Positions 48,001-61,400 of a stretch of 64,000 nt of DNA are shown here, piece after piece. The notes beneath the pieces were generated by a model. That model made no database searches and was not told the DNA's origin. It saw only the letters and a list, made by a program, of their open reading frames with translations. The stretch is from positions 4,278,001 to 4,342,000 of the forward strand of contig NC_026656.2 in NCBI RefSeq assembly GCF_000004075.3. The letters are read 5' to 3'. A program made the translations under genes and the position numbers. Positions within the stretch are counted from its first letter, which is position 1, and each line of letters starts with the position of its first letter. The DNA is from Cucumis sativus. Taxonomy: Eukaryota > Streptophyta > Magnoliopsida > Cucurbitales > Cucurbitaceae.

Positions 48001-50958
48001 CTTTATTATATGATATGAATGTATGAATTTAAACTTTCTATTTGAAAATTATCAAATCATCTTTATTACTATTACACATCTAAATTTTAAAATCGTAGAT
48101 TCCTTCAAATGTTGACAAACCCTTTGACAATTTTCTAATAAAAACTTAAAATTTGAGACTCTAAATTAATTTCATTATAGAAGTTGTAAGGGCTTTAGTT
48201 GTTAAAATTATACTATTGCATCATATGCCCACTTTATCAAAATGATAAGGAAAATGGTAAATATATATATGCATAAAAATTGACCAAATATTTAAAAACA
48301 ATAATAATAAAGTGCAACATTTTTTATTGGTTTTTTTTTCTATCCATTATAGATGAACGAACAAATTTAGATTCGAAACTTCTAGTCTACGAATATAAAT
48401 CGGGCAAGTTGAACTGAACTAAATTCTATACTCACTCGTGATATGTTGTTATTATTATTTATTGCATAATTGTACTCACTCTTACATGTTGCATATAGTT
48501 GTACTAATTCTGCCATATTATTATTACTATTATAATCTATATTCTATACTCACTCGTGATCTATTATTATTATTATTTATTGCATACCTGTACTCACTCT
48601 TACATATTGCATATAATTGTACTAATTCTGTCATATTATTATTACTATTATTTATTGCATGACTGTACTCATTCTTGTTTGTTTAAAAAATATAGAAATA
48701 TAAATTAAAATATTTGTGATTTATTAGCGATAATTAACACTAATAAATATTAATAGATAACTATGATAGCTAAGCACTTATGATTGAAATATTTGCTATA
48801 TGCATTTGTAAATATTTTTCAACAACTCCCTATTTAAATGCTATTATATTCTATTGTTTCTAAAAGTATATATAACAAATGTTTGAACTCAGATCTCAAA
48901 ATATATACAACCTGTTCATATCTTCGTAATATTTATAAAATACATCATTCATAGGGAACAATATATACTATATTATATCGTTCGACATTTCGGGATTACA
49001 AATCATGTAGTGAATAAACTTCAAAATTATATAATAAATTTTTTATTTTTCAATTCTTTTAATATATAAATAAAATTCACGTTTTTTTTTACTATTCGAT
49101 GTTTAATGGGATTTATCAATCTACGTTATCAAAAGTTTAGAGTTTTATTTAATATAAATTTCTAATAAATCAATAAATTGATTTTCTATTGTTTAATAGA
49201 AATTTTCTTTATCTCTTTTGAAAAAATACTTTTAGAGATTGGTTAGATATAAAATTAAAAATTTTAAAAATATATATAAATCTATTATCTATATATATAA
49301 TTAAAAGTTTAGAAAAGAAATTAAATTAAATTTGTAACTTACGCGAGAATAGGACAATTAACATATATATTTGTATTGTTGACCACCAAATGAATGGTTT
49401 GAACTTCCTAACGCTTATTATATTAAAATATAGAAATTTAACATAATTAATAGGAAGCACTCTAAAGGTTTGATATATTTTCAAACCTACAGTAATAATA
49501 ATTTATTATATTAAAAAGTTACTTTTGGTATGTATTTGAGGTGAAACATCAAACTCCGAACTTGAAGTTAGTGACAGATTTATACACGGTCATCAGATTT
49601 TATATAATAAACATACTAAAAAATATCACGACGTTTTACTGATGGTTTGATAACATTCACTACATTTGTAGCAATAAAGAAATACCAGTAATTTTCACGT
49701 GATTTTTTGTAATGCAAATATGTGAATTTAAAATTATCATAAAAAAAAAAACTAATATATTTTACTGGTTGAGAGAGTGAAAGTTTGGATCAATGATTTT
49801 GTTCATTTTTCTAAAATTATTGTTAGATAACAAATGATGGCTAGGAAATAACTTAGGGTGTTATATGAGTTTTTTTTCAAAAAATTATCTTCCTTTTAGA
49901 AAATCATTGAAATTTAGAAAGAAATTTGATATTTGGGCAAAGAAAATTATTGATATTTGAGAAATTTGAGAAAAAAAAATTATTGATGTTTGAAATAAAA
50001 ACTATTTCGTGACAATTTATGAAAAAAATGATATTTGAGGAAATAAAAATTATTTCGAACTCACAACCAAATGATTGTAGAGGTTAGGCAAAAATGAAGC
50101 TAAATTTAATATATATTATAATATAATACTTCAAAATTAATATTAAAATACGAAAATCAATAATATAAAAAAGTGTCGTCGAACCCATGGCCTCTGATCC
50201 GCCTTGCTTGAAGTTTATATATATACAAAAAAAACTACTAAAATTGTATTATATTTTGAAAAATATTATAAATGATAATTTTTTTAAATATTAATATCAA
50301 AGTAGAATTTAAATATTTTTATTTATAGAAAGATTAGTCAAACATATATGATCTCTTGGTCAAATAGCATACATCTTTTATTTATTTATTTTGAAAAAGA
50401 TATGATATAGCACACCTCTTTTATTAGATTCTCAATTAAAGTTATGTTCGTATTGGCTTTTAATTCTAATGTAATGATTAAAAAAAAAAATCTACTATAA
50501 TGTTCATCTTCTTAACTTACATGATTTGAAGCATTATCGTATTAATACGTAATTAACACATATACTCAACCCCTCCCCTGACATTTTATAAAATTAAAAG
50601 TAAAAGTAAGAAAAATAAATGAAAATAGTTAGTAATTTCAATAACGTTACGTAGAAGAAGAAGAAGAAGAAGAGAAATGGTTACGTACGAGGAGGCTGAA
50701 ACCAGTGACAGCAGCGAAGGAAGTAGCCATGGAAGCACTTGCTAGAGGGAGCTGCCCGAGGTGCCCCACGAACATCACTGATATCATTTGCAAACAGTTT
50801 ATCAACACGTTCATCGTCATCAGTGGCCCAGCTAACCGGAGCTGCCTTTTCACCTCCTCCCATGTCTCATACCTCGTAAAACATCCCCCATCGTCCTCCC
50901 TCGGCGGCAGAATAAGAGGGGATTCCAGACTTTGCTTCTTCGTCTGCTCTTCTTCCAT
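45075..50958 (-). CDS. MATE efflux transporter, DETOXIFICATION 16-like (copy 1)
   Basis: Coding exons in transcript order: 50958-50689, 47931-47387, 46559-46473, 46322-46266, 45917-45679, 45533-45415, 45310-45224, 45131-45075; 1461 nt, 486 aa, normal for the family. The start is ATG at 50958 ([14 protein letters not shown]); the codon two upstream is GTG. It should have 12 membrane helices in two MatE lobes. Recognisable family motifs: [34 protein letters not shown] (96-109), [51 protein letters not shown] and GGKGLWMGI. MATE proteins export organic cations, alkaloids, flavonoids or xenobiotics by H+ or Na+ antiport at plasma membrane or tonoplast; the substrate here is unknown. A 2.76-kb first intron carries a 118-bp tandem repeat. 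Exons 2-8 match copy 2 in length exactly. Confidence 0.95.
48423..48676. repeat. 118-bp tandem repeat, 2.2 copies (intron 1 of MATE copy 1)
   Basis: ATTCTATACTCACTCGTGAT starts copies at 48423 and 48541. Each contains TTATTGCAT, GTACTCACTCTTACAT, TTGCATATA and GTACTAATTCTG in order. A partial third copy (TTATTGCATGACTGTACTCA) runs to about 48676. The ATT-rich core suggests microsatellite-driven duplication. Confidence 0.85.
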
Positions 50959-51115
50959 GGCCACTCTCTCTCTCTATTGTCAATGGAGGGACAAACTTCA
51001 TTTTATAATTGCATACGTTCTACGTACTCCTTGGATGCATTAATGAGTGAAATGGAAATATTATTTAATTCAACTTTACTCCCTATATTTTTATATATTT
51101 GCATGGACGTGTGAT
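50959..51115 (-). promoter_or_regulatory. Proximal promoter/5' UTR of MATE copy 1, shared with copy 2
   Basis: Upstream of the ATG come a short CT/GA tract, GTCAATGGAGG, CTTGGATGCATTAATG and a TTTTATATATTTGC end near 51103. The same blocks in the same order lie upstream of MATE copy 2 (58318-58445), so the proximal promoter was duplicated with the gene. Confidence 0.6.
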
Positions 51116-52980
51116 AAACACTTACTTAACTTTCAATTTATTTTAGGTAGAGTGTGTTCTACTCTCTAGATAGACATGAGATTTTGTGGAGAAAAATATA
51201 TTTATCTGTTTTCTATTTTCTGCATTCAACAGGAAGAAGATAACAAATATATATACGATTGAAAACCCTAAAATTAATATAGGTGTAAATTAAGCGAGTC
51301 GTAACATGGTTGTGAGGACTTAGCATTTATACGTGACTTAGCACTAATAAATAATTTGAGAGTGCTGCTGATGTGGTCATCTTCCTTGATACAGTTTGTA
51401 TCTAATAGACTAATACGATATATGTATATACTATTCAGCTCTTATGTCTAATTTTATTTAGTTGAATTTCATAGTGTTGTAATTTAGTTTTGGAGTTTTG
51501 AATTAGATTATTCAGTTTAATATTTAAATTTTAAAAGGTTAAGATTTTGAAGTTTGAGATAATTGGTTTCAAATTACCCGTAAAGATTATAAATATTAAT
51601 ACTTAAAAAATGATACTCAAAATTTTCATGAGGTTTTTATTAAGCTTATTTAGATTAATAATTAGGTTGTTTTTACTCTTCAAATCATATGTGAATATGG
51701 TTAAATTTTTATTTCTATTTATATTGGACTAAATAAGTGACACATATTTTAGGAGAATTGTTGTTTTAGAAGCATGTATACGAGATATTAGAGATATACA
51801 TGAATACTTAATAACATTGTCGAACCATTTAATTCACATATGTATGAATATTTCTATTCTTATAATTATATTATTTCAATGTGTCTTTAAAGGGTGTATT
51901 TTTTTGACACTCTTGAAATGCATTATAATGTAATCTAAAATTTATATTTGGATTGAGAGTTGAATCCGAATTGTAATATCAAGTATTCGAATTGTAATAT
52001 CAAATTTATAATTCTGTCTCGATAGTTTTCAATTAAACTCTATTTTTTTTATCGTTTTGTATTTTGTTCCACCACTAATTTACACAAGCATTTTCAATAT
52101 TTGTATGATTTCTACCTGTTTTTCAAACACTGCCTACAACACACTTGTGGGGGTGGTAGTCGGGGGAGAGTGGAGAAAGAAAGATTATATTAAAAATGTT
52201 TTTGGCAGTAAAGAAATCGTAAAAAGATTTGTCACATCAACCAACTATGAATTGACGAAAAGAAGAAGACCACATAAACGAATGAGACTGAGATATATAC
52301 GAATTAAGATCTCTGAGTGTAATGGGTTTGGATCTCATCAACCTCACATATAGATTTGTTCAAATATAAATAGTTATGATGCAACCCTTTCTCATATGAC
52401 ACCAACTTCAAATTAAAATTTTTCCAAACTCCATTATGAGAAAAGAGTATTCATATTATGTTTTTAATTATTATTATGGGTAGATTATGCTTAGTTGAAC
52501 CCTATTTTTTTTAAAAAAAAAAATCAACAAAATCTTGGACCAAAATATTTACAAAATAAAAAAATCAAGCTTGAAAATTTGAATTTTTAAATTCTAAAAA
52601 ATAAAAAATAGCGTATACATATAAAATATAGTTGTAAATATAACAATTAAATTCAAAATAATTAAGTGTATAACAAGATTTTAAAAGATTTGTAAATATA
52701 TCAAAATTTGTCAAAGTCTAGATTAATATTTACAACATGGTCATACAAATCTATCACTCACAAATTTTGCTAACTATATGTGCAATTTTTTAAAAATATT
52801 GATATATACTTAATTATTGTTCTTAAAATTGTCACGGATTATAATTATCTTATATAATAATAAGAAATTGTTTGTTATAGGGCTACAATGAATTCATTTT
52901 AATTTTAGAATATCCGATACATATTAATGTGATAATGAGCATTAAAGTGAATTTTAAGTACAAATTGTTATTTGATGGTA
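51116..52980. other. Intergenic between the two MATE genes
   Basis: AT-rich with no recognised gene. It holds the far upstream part of MATE copy 1 and the 3' flank of copy 2. A MITE-like element sits at 52678-52797. An open frame near 52057-52353 has no family resemblance and is not called. Confidence 0.5.
52678..52797. mobile_element. MITE-like element, short copy
   Basis: The left end (ATTTTAAAAGATTTGTAAAT then ATATC) and the complement of the right end (TTTTTAAAAAATTGCACATA) are the arms seen in the 10.5 kb element. The middle keeps AAAATTTGTCAAAGTCTA and CAAATCTATCACT. About 120 bp against about 170 bp for the 10.5 kb copy, so internally deleted. Confidence 0.5.
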
Positions 52981-55900
52981 TCATTCTAATAGAATTTGTG
53001 GCATGAAACTGGTAACTCTATCAGCAGCCTTCTTAACCTGAACAAGCTCCAGAAAATTAGATAATTACATATTTCATAATAATAACTTAGGGACAATTTT
53101 ATAAATTCTACTACTAATCATGATATACAAAAAAAGAAAATCAAACACTCATATAATTATAATTAATAATCTTACTCACTCATTAAACATACCCAAAACT
53201 TCACTATAAAAATTTTTAAATGCTGTTGACCTACAACAAAGTTTATCTTATGATATTTGGTTCAATAGTATCGTTGAATGAGAAATAACTAAACGAATAA
53301 TTTATATATATAAAAAAAAACATGATCTAATCTAACTATTTTAATGATCGATGTATTGAAATTATAAAATTAGATTAGTTGAAGAGAAGTGTTTAAAGAT
53401 GCATGATGAGAAGTAGCTTACTTCATGATCCCAATTGGTGGATAGAATCAAGATCCCAAGAAATAGAGCTTGGAAAAATACTGCCACCATTATTCCCATC
53501 CATAGCCCCTACACAATAATATATGAATTCTAAGATTATATATATATACATATATATTAAACAAACAAATAGAGAAGAAGAAAAGAATTTAATTGTAAAA
53601 GTAAATTATAAAGCACACCTTTCCTCCAATGCCTACAAAGAATGCTAAAAAGACAGCCATGGGAATGCCCGCAAGGTAATAGGCTCCCAAGTTAATAAAA
53701 GCACCAATCTTCTGCCTTCCACATCCTCTTATGATACCTATTGTTCAAGTCCAATACAGTTTGGAAGTAACCATTACCCATTTTGATTAGATACTTTAAC
53801 ATAAATTTTGAAACAAATAAATTTATGTATAACTTGATTAGCATTGAAATGCAAATACATTCATGTGACTTGACACAATAACATCGAAAGCACAATTCTT
53901 TTGTAACAAGAAATAAAATAATAAACAAACCTGAGAAAATAGATTGAATTCCATCGAAGAAGTGCAAAATGGCAAGCAAACCCATGATTTGGGTCAAATA
54001 TCCTACCACAGTCTCGTCAGTACTATAACAGTAACCCCATAATCTTCTGCCCAGGACGATGATAATGGCAGCCATGGTGCCTTCTGTGGCCACCATCCCC
54101 ATTGCAACACGCCCAGCTAAGATAGCCGCCATTGACCTCCTTGCTCCAAGTTCATTCGAAACTCTTGTGCTGTCCCATAACACTAAAAAGTTAATTCAAG
54201 AGGCTTTCAACCATATTTAAACTATAAAAACTAAATTTAGGGTAATGCAGAAAAATATATGTAAATTGAAGTAATTAAAATAAATAAAAGAAAATGTGAC
54301 TATACCTCACTGCACCACTGATTCCAAGGGGTATCATGTAAATCATGTAGGCTGTATTGAGGCTGAAAAAAACAAGAGATCCATTAAAATGCTAACAAGA
54401 GATCCATTGAAATGCTAACAAGAGATCCATTGAAATGCTAACAAGAGATCCATTAAAATACTAAGTAGGATTAGTACCAGCATTATTACTAAATTAATTA
54501 ATCAGTCTTCAGTAACCTGATTGATAGAACAGAAGTTTCAAGCTTTGGATTTGGAAGAAGCCCCGATAACAAAACCACCATCTCAAATGACCATATCTCC
54601 AAACTGTTACCAAACATTGATAATTAATCAATCAACTAATTAAAGTTCTTCCAAATACAAACAAAGATAATTTCCAATTTCCAAAGCTATTTTCTGGATG
54701 AGCCTTAATTGCAAAGTAAATAGATTTTCTTAATCTTAGACGCAAATATAATTGGATTATGATTGAGGCTATTTTTCTTTCATGGTCTAATATATCACGT
54801 TGTCTTTTTCACCATTACCATTTATGGTCAATTGGTAGATTCATAACTTATCTATTGTATCAATAAAAATTTATCTTATTAGTGAGTTTTAAGTAATTTT
54901 ATATGCACACATCCATGTAAATAAAGACAAATGCAATAAACAATTAAGACAACTCATTAGATTATCTTGATGGATTATGTTTCCCCAAAGTAAACTTGAC
55001 CTAAATGGTATGAAATGATAATTTTTGGAGTAATTCTAAAATTGTGAAGATTACTTTAGTTATTTTCCAAATTACTCGTTAAAATTATGTATTTAATTTT
55101 ACACATGCTATTTTCATATATTATAGTTGATTTTGAATTATTAAAAACATTTTTGAAATCCATTATAGAAGTATTAAAAATAGTTTTCACCGTCATTGAT
55201 TTTTTTTTATAGTGATTTGATTTACCTTTCTCAATTAACCCTCTAAAACATGAACAGATTTAGAATGGAAATTGTTTTAAATCAAATTGAAGAAACCAGA
55301 GAGAAAAACAAGTTTGGAACCTGAGCATGAGAGCAGAAGGAATGGAGAGTTTAAGGAAGTTGAAGATCCCCCGAAACGCCTCGCTGGAAAAACCAGTCCA
55401 CGTCCTCCGGCACGACGGCGAAACTCTAACATAAACTGCCAATGCCACAGCATTTATCCAGTAAGATATAGCATTGGCCAATGCTGCTCCTCGGTTCCCC
55501 AACCCGGACCGGAAAACTAAACACCAACACACAAAGCAGTGGAGCACCGCCGTGGCGGCGGCAATGACTGCCATAGGAAGAACATTGTTCTGGGCCTGCA
55601 AGAAACGAACATGGGACAGTTGAATGGCAAAGGCGAAAATGCTGGGAATCATGCAACGAGCATACCGGCCAGCCTCCGCTGCGATCTCGGAATCTTGACC
55701 AAGCAGCCGAAGAATGTCACCGGCATTGAACCAGACGACGGCGAGCGGGAAACTGACAAGAAGAAGAACAACCATGGCTCTTTGCATGTGAATTCCAAGC
55801 ATATGGTATTGTTTTGCTCCATATGATTGCCCACAGAATGTCTCTAATGCACTACCCATTCCATTCTATACATATAATAATAAAATATGTTACAAATATA

Positions 55901-58281
55901 TTATGTATATCGTGAATCTCTTTTGGTACAAACTACTTTCAAATTCGTTACATATATATTATATATATCGTCAATCTTTTTGTACAACTAAATTCAAATT
56001 GGTTCTGGCATGTTTGGATAGTTATAAAATGGATTAAATTATTTTTATCAAATCTTTAATAAGTAACTTTATTAACTTAAAACGAAATGAAGACAAAGAG
56101 GAAGAGGTCGAGATAGGGAGATCGAGAGAGCCAGGTCATTTGTTGTTGTCGTGCTGTTGTCATCTGTCGTCCGTTGTCTACCGTCGACACTTGTGAGCTG
56201 CCATGCTTCCCTCGTCGGTAAGCGTTTGTTTTTTTATTTGCTTTCTTTGTTTCGTTTAAGTTTGAGAAAAAAAAATATTAATTATGTATGTTTTTGTGAT
56301 TGTCGAGGTATTCTCTTGTTTGTTTTTCTTCTTGTCATTGTCGTCCGCCGCTATCCTTTCGCTGTCGTCGTTGTCCACCCGTCGTCAATAATTCTTTGTT
56401 TTTAATTGTTTTTAAATTTTGGTTTGAGGTTGAGAAAAAACTATTAAATTTGTGTGTTTGTCTTTCCCTCGTCGTCCGCCCCTCACTGTTCGCCCCTCGT
56501 TGGTAAGTCTTTCCATTTGTTTACTTATTGTTTCAGGTTTTGCAGTATTTTTCTTAAATGAAAGATCTCTCAACGCACAAAAGAAACGTCGGAAGAGTCT
56601 TGACATCTCCCAACGTTTATTTAAACATCGAGAGATGTCAATGTAGTTTTTTCCAGAGAAAAGATAACATTGCTGATCAGATTTTAGAAAATTTCTTTTT
56701 TCTATATTTTTAAAATATAGTTTCAATTTTTTTCAATCTATAATAATTTCTCAAATAATTATATTATTACTAAACTTTTATAATTATGTTTTATAGATAT
56801 GTTAAAGTGGATTGTTTATTTTTAAATTATATTTAATCTATAAAAAAATGGAAATGAGAAAGAGAAAACATAAACATAAATGATCATTTTTCGATATAGC
56901 AAAAAAAAATTAAAACTAGTTACAAGCTATAACAAAATCATTAAATTGACTGTAAATTTGAGATTTTTTTGTTAAAATATTTGGTAAATAGTTTTAATTT
57001 TCTTTTGCTATTTATGACAATCTCTCAATAAAATAGTTATTAAACAATTTTTCTTTTTGTAATTATAATATAGGTAGCAATTATATAAATAATAATTAAG
57101 TATATAACAATATTTTAAATAAATTGCAAGTACAATGAAGTCTATCAACGATAAAAAGGATAGATTACTATTATTGATAAACTCTTATGGTCTATTATTG
57201 ATAGACGATCGTTGTAGATTTTGTTATATTAGTAATTCTTTAAAAATATTATTGTATACATAATAATTTGAATTTAATAGATCATTTTCTTTGTTTTAAG
57301 AAACAAAAAGAAAAAAATAGGTATCAAAGATTTATTTTTGAATTTAAAAAGAAAAATCATAAATTTTTGTATTAGAAAAATTGGCAGGTAACCTAAGCAT
57401 TAAAAAGAGAAAAAAGGATGACAAAATATAGTTTTCCAATTGAATTTTTAAACTAAAAGGTTGAAAATGAGATTAGGTGACATTGTTATTATTATTGAAA
57501 ACGAAAAGATAAAAACGAGAGACATAAATTTAAATATCCGAAATATAAAGTGTTTTCTTGAAAACAAAACATACCATGGAAATTAGCGAGGCACACTTCA
57601 CAAGGAACAGAGAGTATTTATTTACTTACTTTTAAATATAACAAAATAGATATATTTCAAAAGGGCAATTAATCATTTAATTGTAGTCTAAGCCTAAGTT
57701 GGCATCTACCATAAAAAAATAAATTATTTATTTTGGATAGATATATATGAGACACAAGCCAACTTTTAATTAGGTTGTAAAGGAGGAGTGGAACGCATGC
57801 ATCCAGGTATTTTTTAGTTACCTTTGTTTCTTTTACGAGGTCACATTTCTCTCTAGTTTACTTGACTCAACCTTGTGCTTGCAATTTGTTTTATGTAATT
57901 TATAGAAACAACTTTATAAACAGTATCGGTTATCTATAGAATGAATTTTTAATATATTTTAGTGAAAATAATTTGATGTTGATGAAATAGAAGAAGATGG
58001 AGAAAAAGGGTACGTACGAGGAGACTGAAACCAGTGACAGAAGCAAAGGAAGTAGCCATGGAAGCTCCGGCGAGAGGAAGCTGCCCGAGATGTCCCACGA
58101 ACATGACCGATATCATTTGCAAACAGCTTATCAACACGTTCACCGTCACCAGCGGCCCGGCTAATAGGACCTGCCTCTTCACCTCATCCCATATCTCATC
58201 CCTCGTAAAAGATCTGCCATGGTGTCTCGGCGGAATGAACGGAGAATTCAGACTCTGCTTCTTTGTCTGCTCTTCTTCCAT
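52981..58281 (-). CDS. MATE efflux transporter, DETOXIFICATION 16-like (copy 2)
   Basis: Coding exons in transcript order: 58281-58018, 55865-55321, 54603-54517, 54362-54306, 54169-53931, 53737-53619, 53508-53422, 53037-52981; 1455 nt, 484 aa. Motifs as in copy 1: [34 protein letters not shown] (94-107), [51 protein letters not shown]. It differs most in the N-terminal 30 residues and in the last 18 ([14 protein letters not shown] against [14 protein letters not shown]). Twelve-helix secondary transporter, probably at plasma membrane or tonoplast; substrate unknown. The long first intron (55866-58017) holds a palindromic transposon relic and a MITE-like element, and intron 3 a 23-bp tandem repeat. 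Both copies look functional: no stops or frameshifts. Confidence 0.95.
54371..54462. repeat. 23-bp tandem repeat, 4 copies (intron 3 of MATE copy 2)
   Basis: The unit AACAAGAGATCCATTRAAAT plus GCT occupies 54371-54393, 54394-54416, 54417-54439 and 54440-54462. Copies 1 and 4 have A and copies 2 and 3 have G at the variable site; copy 4 ends ACT. It starts 8 bases upstream (in genomic sense) of the exon-4 acceptor side and is absent from MATE copy 1. Confidence 0.9.
56090..56660. mobile_element. Transposon relic with hairpin and repeated GTCGTC-rich blocks
   Basis: Three loosely repeated blocks each pair a GTCGTC/CCTCGTCGGTAAG-like part with a T-rich part ending in GTTTGAG(G)TTGAGAAAAAA. They are followed at 56600-56641 by a 20-base inverted repeat with three mismatches: TTGACATCTC...GTTTA facing TAAAC...GAGATGTCAA. 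The sequence is less AT-rich than its surroundings. DNA-transposon families with hairpins of this wording exist in plants, but I cannot assign one. Confidence 0.45.
57108..57252. mobile_element. MITE-like element (intron 1 of MATE copy 2)
   Basis: It starts AATATTTTAAATAAATTGCA and ends AGTAATTCTTTAAAAATATT, matching the ends of the 10.5 kb element. In between are AGTCTATCAACGATAAA and GTCTATTATTGATAGAC. Confidence 0.45.
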
Positions 58282-58290
58282 GGCGATACC

Positions 58291-58445
58291 TCTCTCTCTC
58301 TCTCTCTCTCTCTCGTGAGTTATAAGTTTACAGTCAATGGAGGACCCAACTTTATGATTGATGTATTCTACTGCTTGGATGTATTAATGGGTTAAACCAA
58401 AATATTGGTTAATTACAACTTTAGTCTAAACTTTTATATATTTGC
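58291..58445 (-). promoter_or_regulatory. MATE copy 2 leader (CT)n tract and shared proximal promoter
   Basis: A (TC)12-like microsatellite at 58291-58314 sits 10 bases before the start codon, so the transcript leader carries a GA repeat. Beyond it come GTCAATGGAGG, CTTGGATGTATTAATG and TTTTATATATTTGC, the same ordered blocks as upstream of MATE copy 1, where the CT tract is much shorter. Confidence 0.6.
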
Positions 58446-61400
58446 TTCTCAGGGGTCTTCTTAGTAAGTTTTATTTTATAATTTTGTCCAACTCAAATTT
58501 GAGTTTGATTTCCAATTCCATTACTCGGTTTTAGTTTTTTTTACTTTTAAATTGATTTCTTTCGTGTTAATGTTTATTAATGAGTTTAAATTAGAAACAT
58601 TTTTTAAAATAAAAATGGTAAAAAAATGATAAATTTAACAAAAAAAATATTACAAAAATATAGCAAAATTTGATAGCTCATTTAAGTTTTTATTTTTTTA
58701 TTTTTTATTATTATTATACATGCAAATAGTTTCAAATTTTTTAAAAGTTGAAAGAAGAACCCAACATTAAAAAGTTAGATGGTTTTAATGTTTGAAATAA
58801 AGGGATGGAGGAGCTTGGACCTACATAGGATATACAGCTACACCAACACAAGATATTAGCGTCAGTATAGGAATTAGGAACATTATTTTGACAGAGGGAA
58901 AACTACATTTAAAACTCTTATACAAAGAAAAATACTTTTGAATCTTGTGATATAACGACAAATACCTCAAATTTAGAAAACATTAAATGGACAAATAACT
59001 TTGATAGAGATGAAAAGTTTCTGTAGAAATGAAAGTTTGTGACAGAGAAAATGAAAAGATGTTAAAAAGAATTTGCTCAAGTTTCACCTATAGGACTTAT
59101 TTAAAGAAACTATTTAAAATAACAAAACTTGAATTCATTCTCCTCCTCCTCTCTCATTCACTGAGGTGGTAGGTGACAAAGGAGGTGGAAGAGTGGGGAT
59201 GGAATATAGAATATAGAGAAACAAATAGAAAAAAACAAATAATATTGGGAAGGAAAAAGGAAATGAAGAAAATAAATGATTTAAAACATATAAGTAAAGA
59301 AATGTCACATGGACCAACCGATGAATACCCTAACAATGAAAATGACAGCAAAGATCAAATAAATTTTAATGACCTAAATAAATCTATCTTTTTTTGCTAA
59401 AAAGAATTAATTTTTTACATTTGGAATAGAGAAAGGATATTGTGTTATTGTTATGTATACCATCAATTTTCATTAAAAAGAAAAGTTGCATTCACCCAAT
59501 TTCTTAAACTTAACACATATACACACTCACTGTTTTGGTTAACTATCTAGTTGTTGAATCAGAAAATTGGTTAACTAAATTTCATTACACTCACTGTTTT
59601 AAAATTTACCAAAAGTTGAGAACTGAATTTGAATAATTAATTAATTAAAATAAGAAAAAATTAGATCTATTCGTGTTTAATTATTAATTAATTTTGGAAA
59701 AAGGTTGAAGAAATGTGTTGATTGTGGTGGACAATTATGATTGAATATAGTGTTTGGATTTATGTGAACTGACATTGCTCTATTAAAATATAAATAATTT
59801 TGTAACCATTTCATTTGAGACACACCTTTTTGGAAACATTAAAATCAAACTTTTGCATCACTCAATTCGTCAATTTAATTGATTGGATCACCCAACATGC
59901 ATCGATGCAAACAACACCATAGCTATATACTCATTCTTTAATATAGATTTGCAATACACTTGATAGTTGCTAAACATACATCAATATTCAACCTCATCAA
60001 AGTAGATCACTTGTGAAGTAAGACAGCAACCAAAAGTTTAGAATTAATATGAGATCTTAATTTAATTAATTGGCACACTCATCTCTTGCAACTTGTAAAT
60101 AACATTTGGAGATCATGCTTTCCAAAATGGAACAAAAGCTTTGATGATAGCAATGAATTGAGAAAACAAAAATGAAAAATAATAAAATTCTATGTGTTTG
60201 GTGAAGAAAGTGAAGAAAACTTCCTTTGTATATAACACTTAGGAGGATGAGCACCAATGGATTTAGTACATGCCCAGGGGCTCAACCTCCCTCAACTTTA
60301 TTATCTTTATATAATATGTATAAAGAAAACTAATTAATGTTTAATATTTGTAGATAACTTAGTAGTTACTGTATTTGTCAGCCCCTAACCTGTGTTGGAG
60401 TTATAATTGAACGGCTAGCTCGATAATAGTTCTTGAGTTTCATTTTTGGATGGAGGAACAATGATAGATGTCGCGACGTGATCACACAGAGTGAACGAAG
60501 ATCTCATTTATTTAGTCTTAGTAAATGAATAGGTTAATTTAGAGTCGCCACCAATCATATTAAGGTGTGGTTGGTCATAAAAAAAAACATTAGTTAAGTT
60601 TAGATTTAGGTTCGGGTGTCACTTGCGTGTAGGAAAAGTGTTAGTCCCTTACCACGTCCATAAAAATGGTTACAAAAAAATTATCTTTTAATAGTTACAA
60701 TGATTCACAAAACAAAGTTTTACTTTGTTTTTTTTTAAAGTCTCATGATTCTCAATTCACATCTAAGAAAATGGCTCATTTATGAGTGACCAAGGAGTCA
60801 TTAAAAAAATGAAGTTCATTTTTTTTATTTTAAAAAATATATTTTTATTCACATCACTTTCATATTTTAATTTTCATTGTAGTTGTTTAATGAAAAATTT
60901 GATGTATCTAGAGAATTAATAAATTCCAAAGAAAACACTAATCAACTCTCCTTTTTAGATACATAATTGTTTATATTTTTTTAAAAGACAATTTATTAAT
61001 TAAATTTCAAAATAAGAAATTTGAGGTGTTCATGTAACTTAAATCATAAAATTCATAAATAAACCTGACTGCTTTCTCCTCTCAAAATTTTATATTCATA
61101 CAAAATTGACAAAAACCAAATAAATTTGTTCATACATTTTGCTATTTATGAAAATTGAAAATAAATAATAATAATAATAGCAAATCGGTATGAAATATGT
61201 GAAATAAGAGAAATACAGGTTGTGAAATAATGTACCGTTGTGAAAATAATATTCAGAGTTGTGTGAAATAAATAAAAATAAATACATAGTGTGATACCAA
61301 TTAAGTCTAATCAATTAATATCAACCCAACAAACTATGGGATTCATACAAGTCTAATCAATTAATATCAAATTCCTTCATTCACCCAACAAAATTCATGA

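Noticed and set aside
52057..52353. 98-codon plus-strand frame in the MATE intergenic region
   Set aside because: Its low-complexity basic C-terminus resembles no family; the frame is unsupported by context.
59135..60257. Hydrophobic minus-strand frames (60-65 codons)
   Set aside because: Phe/Leu-rich because of AT-rich DNA; no start context or relatives recognised.
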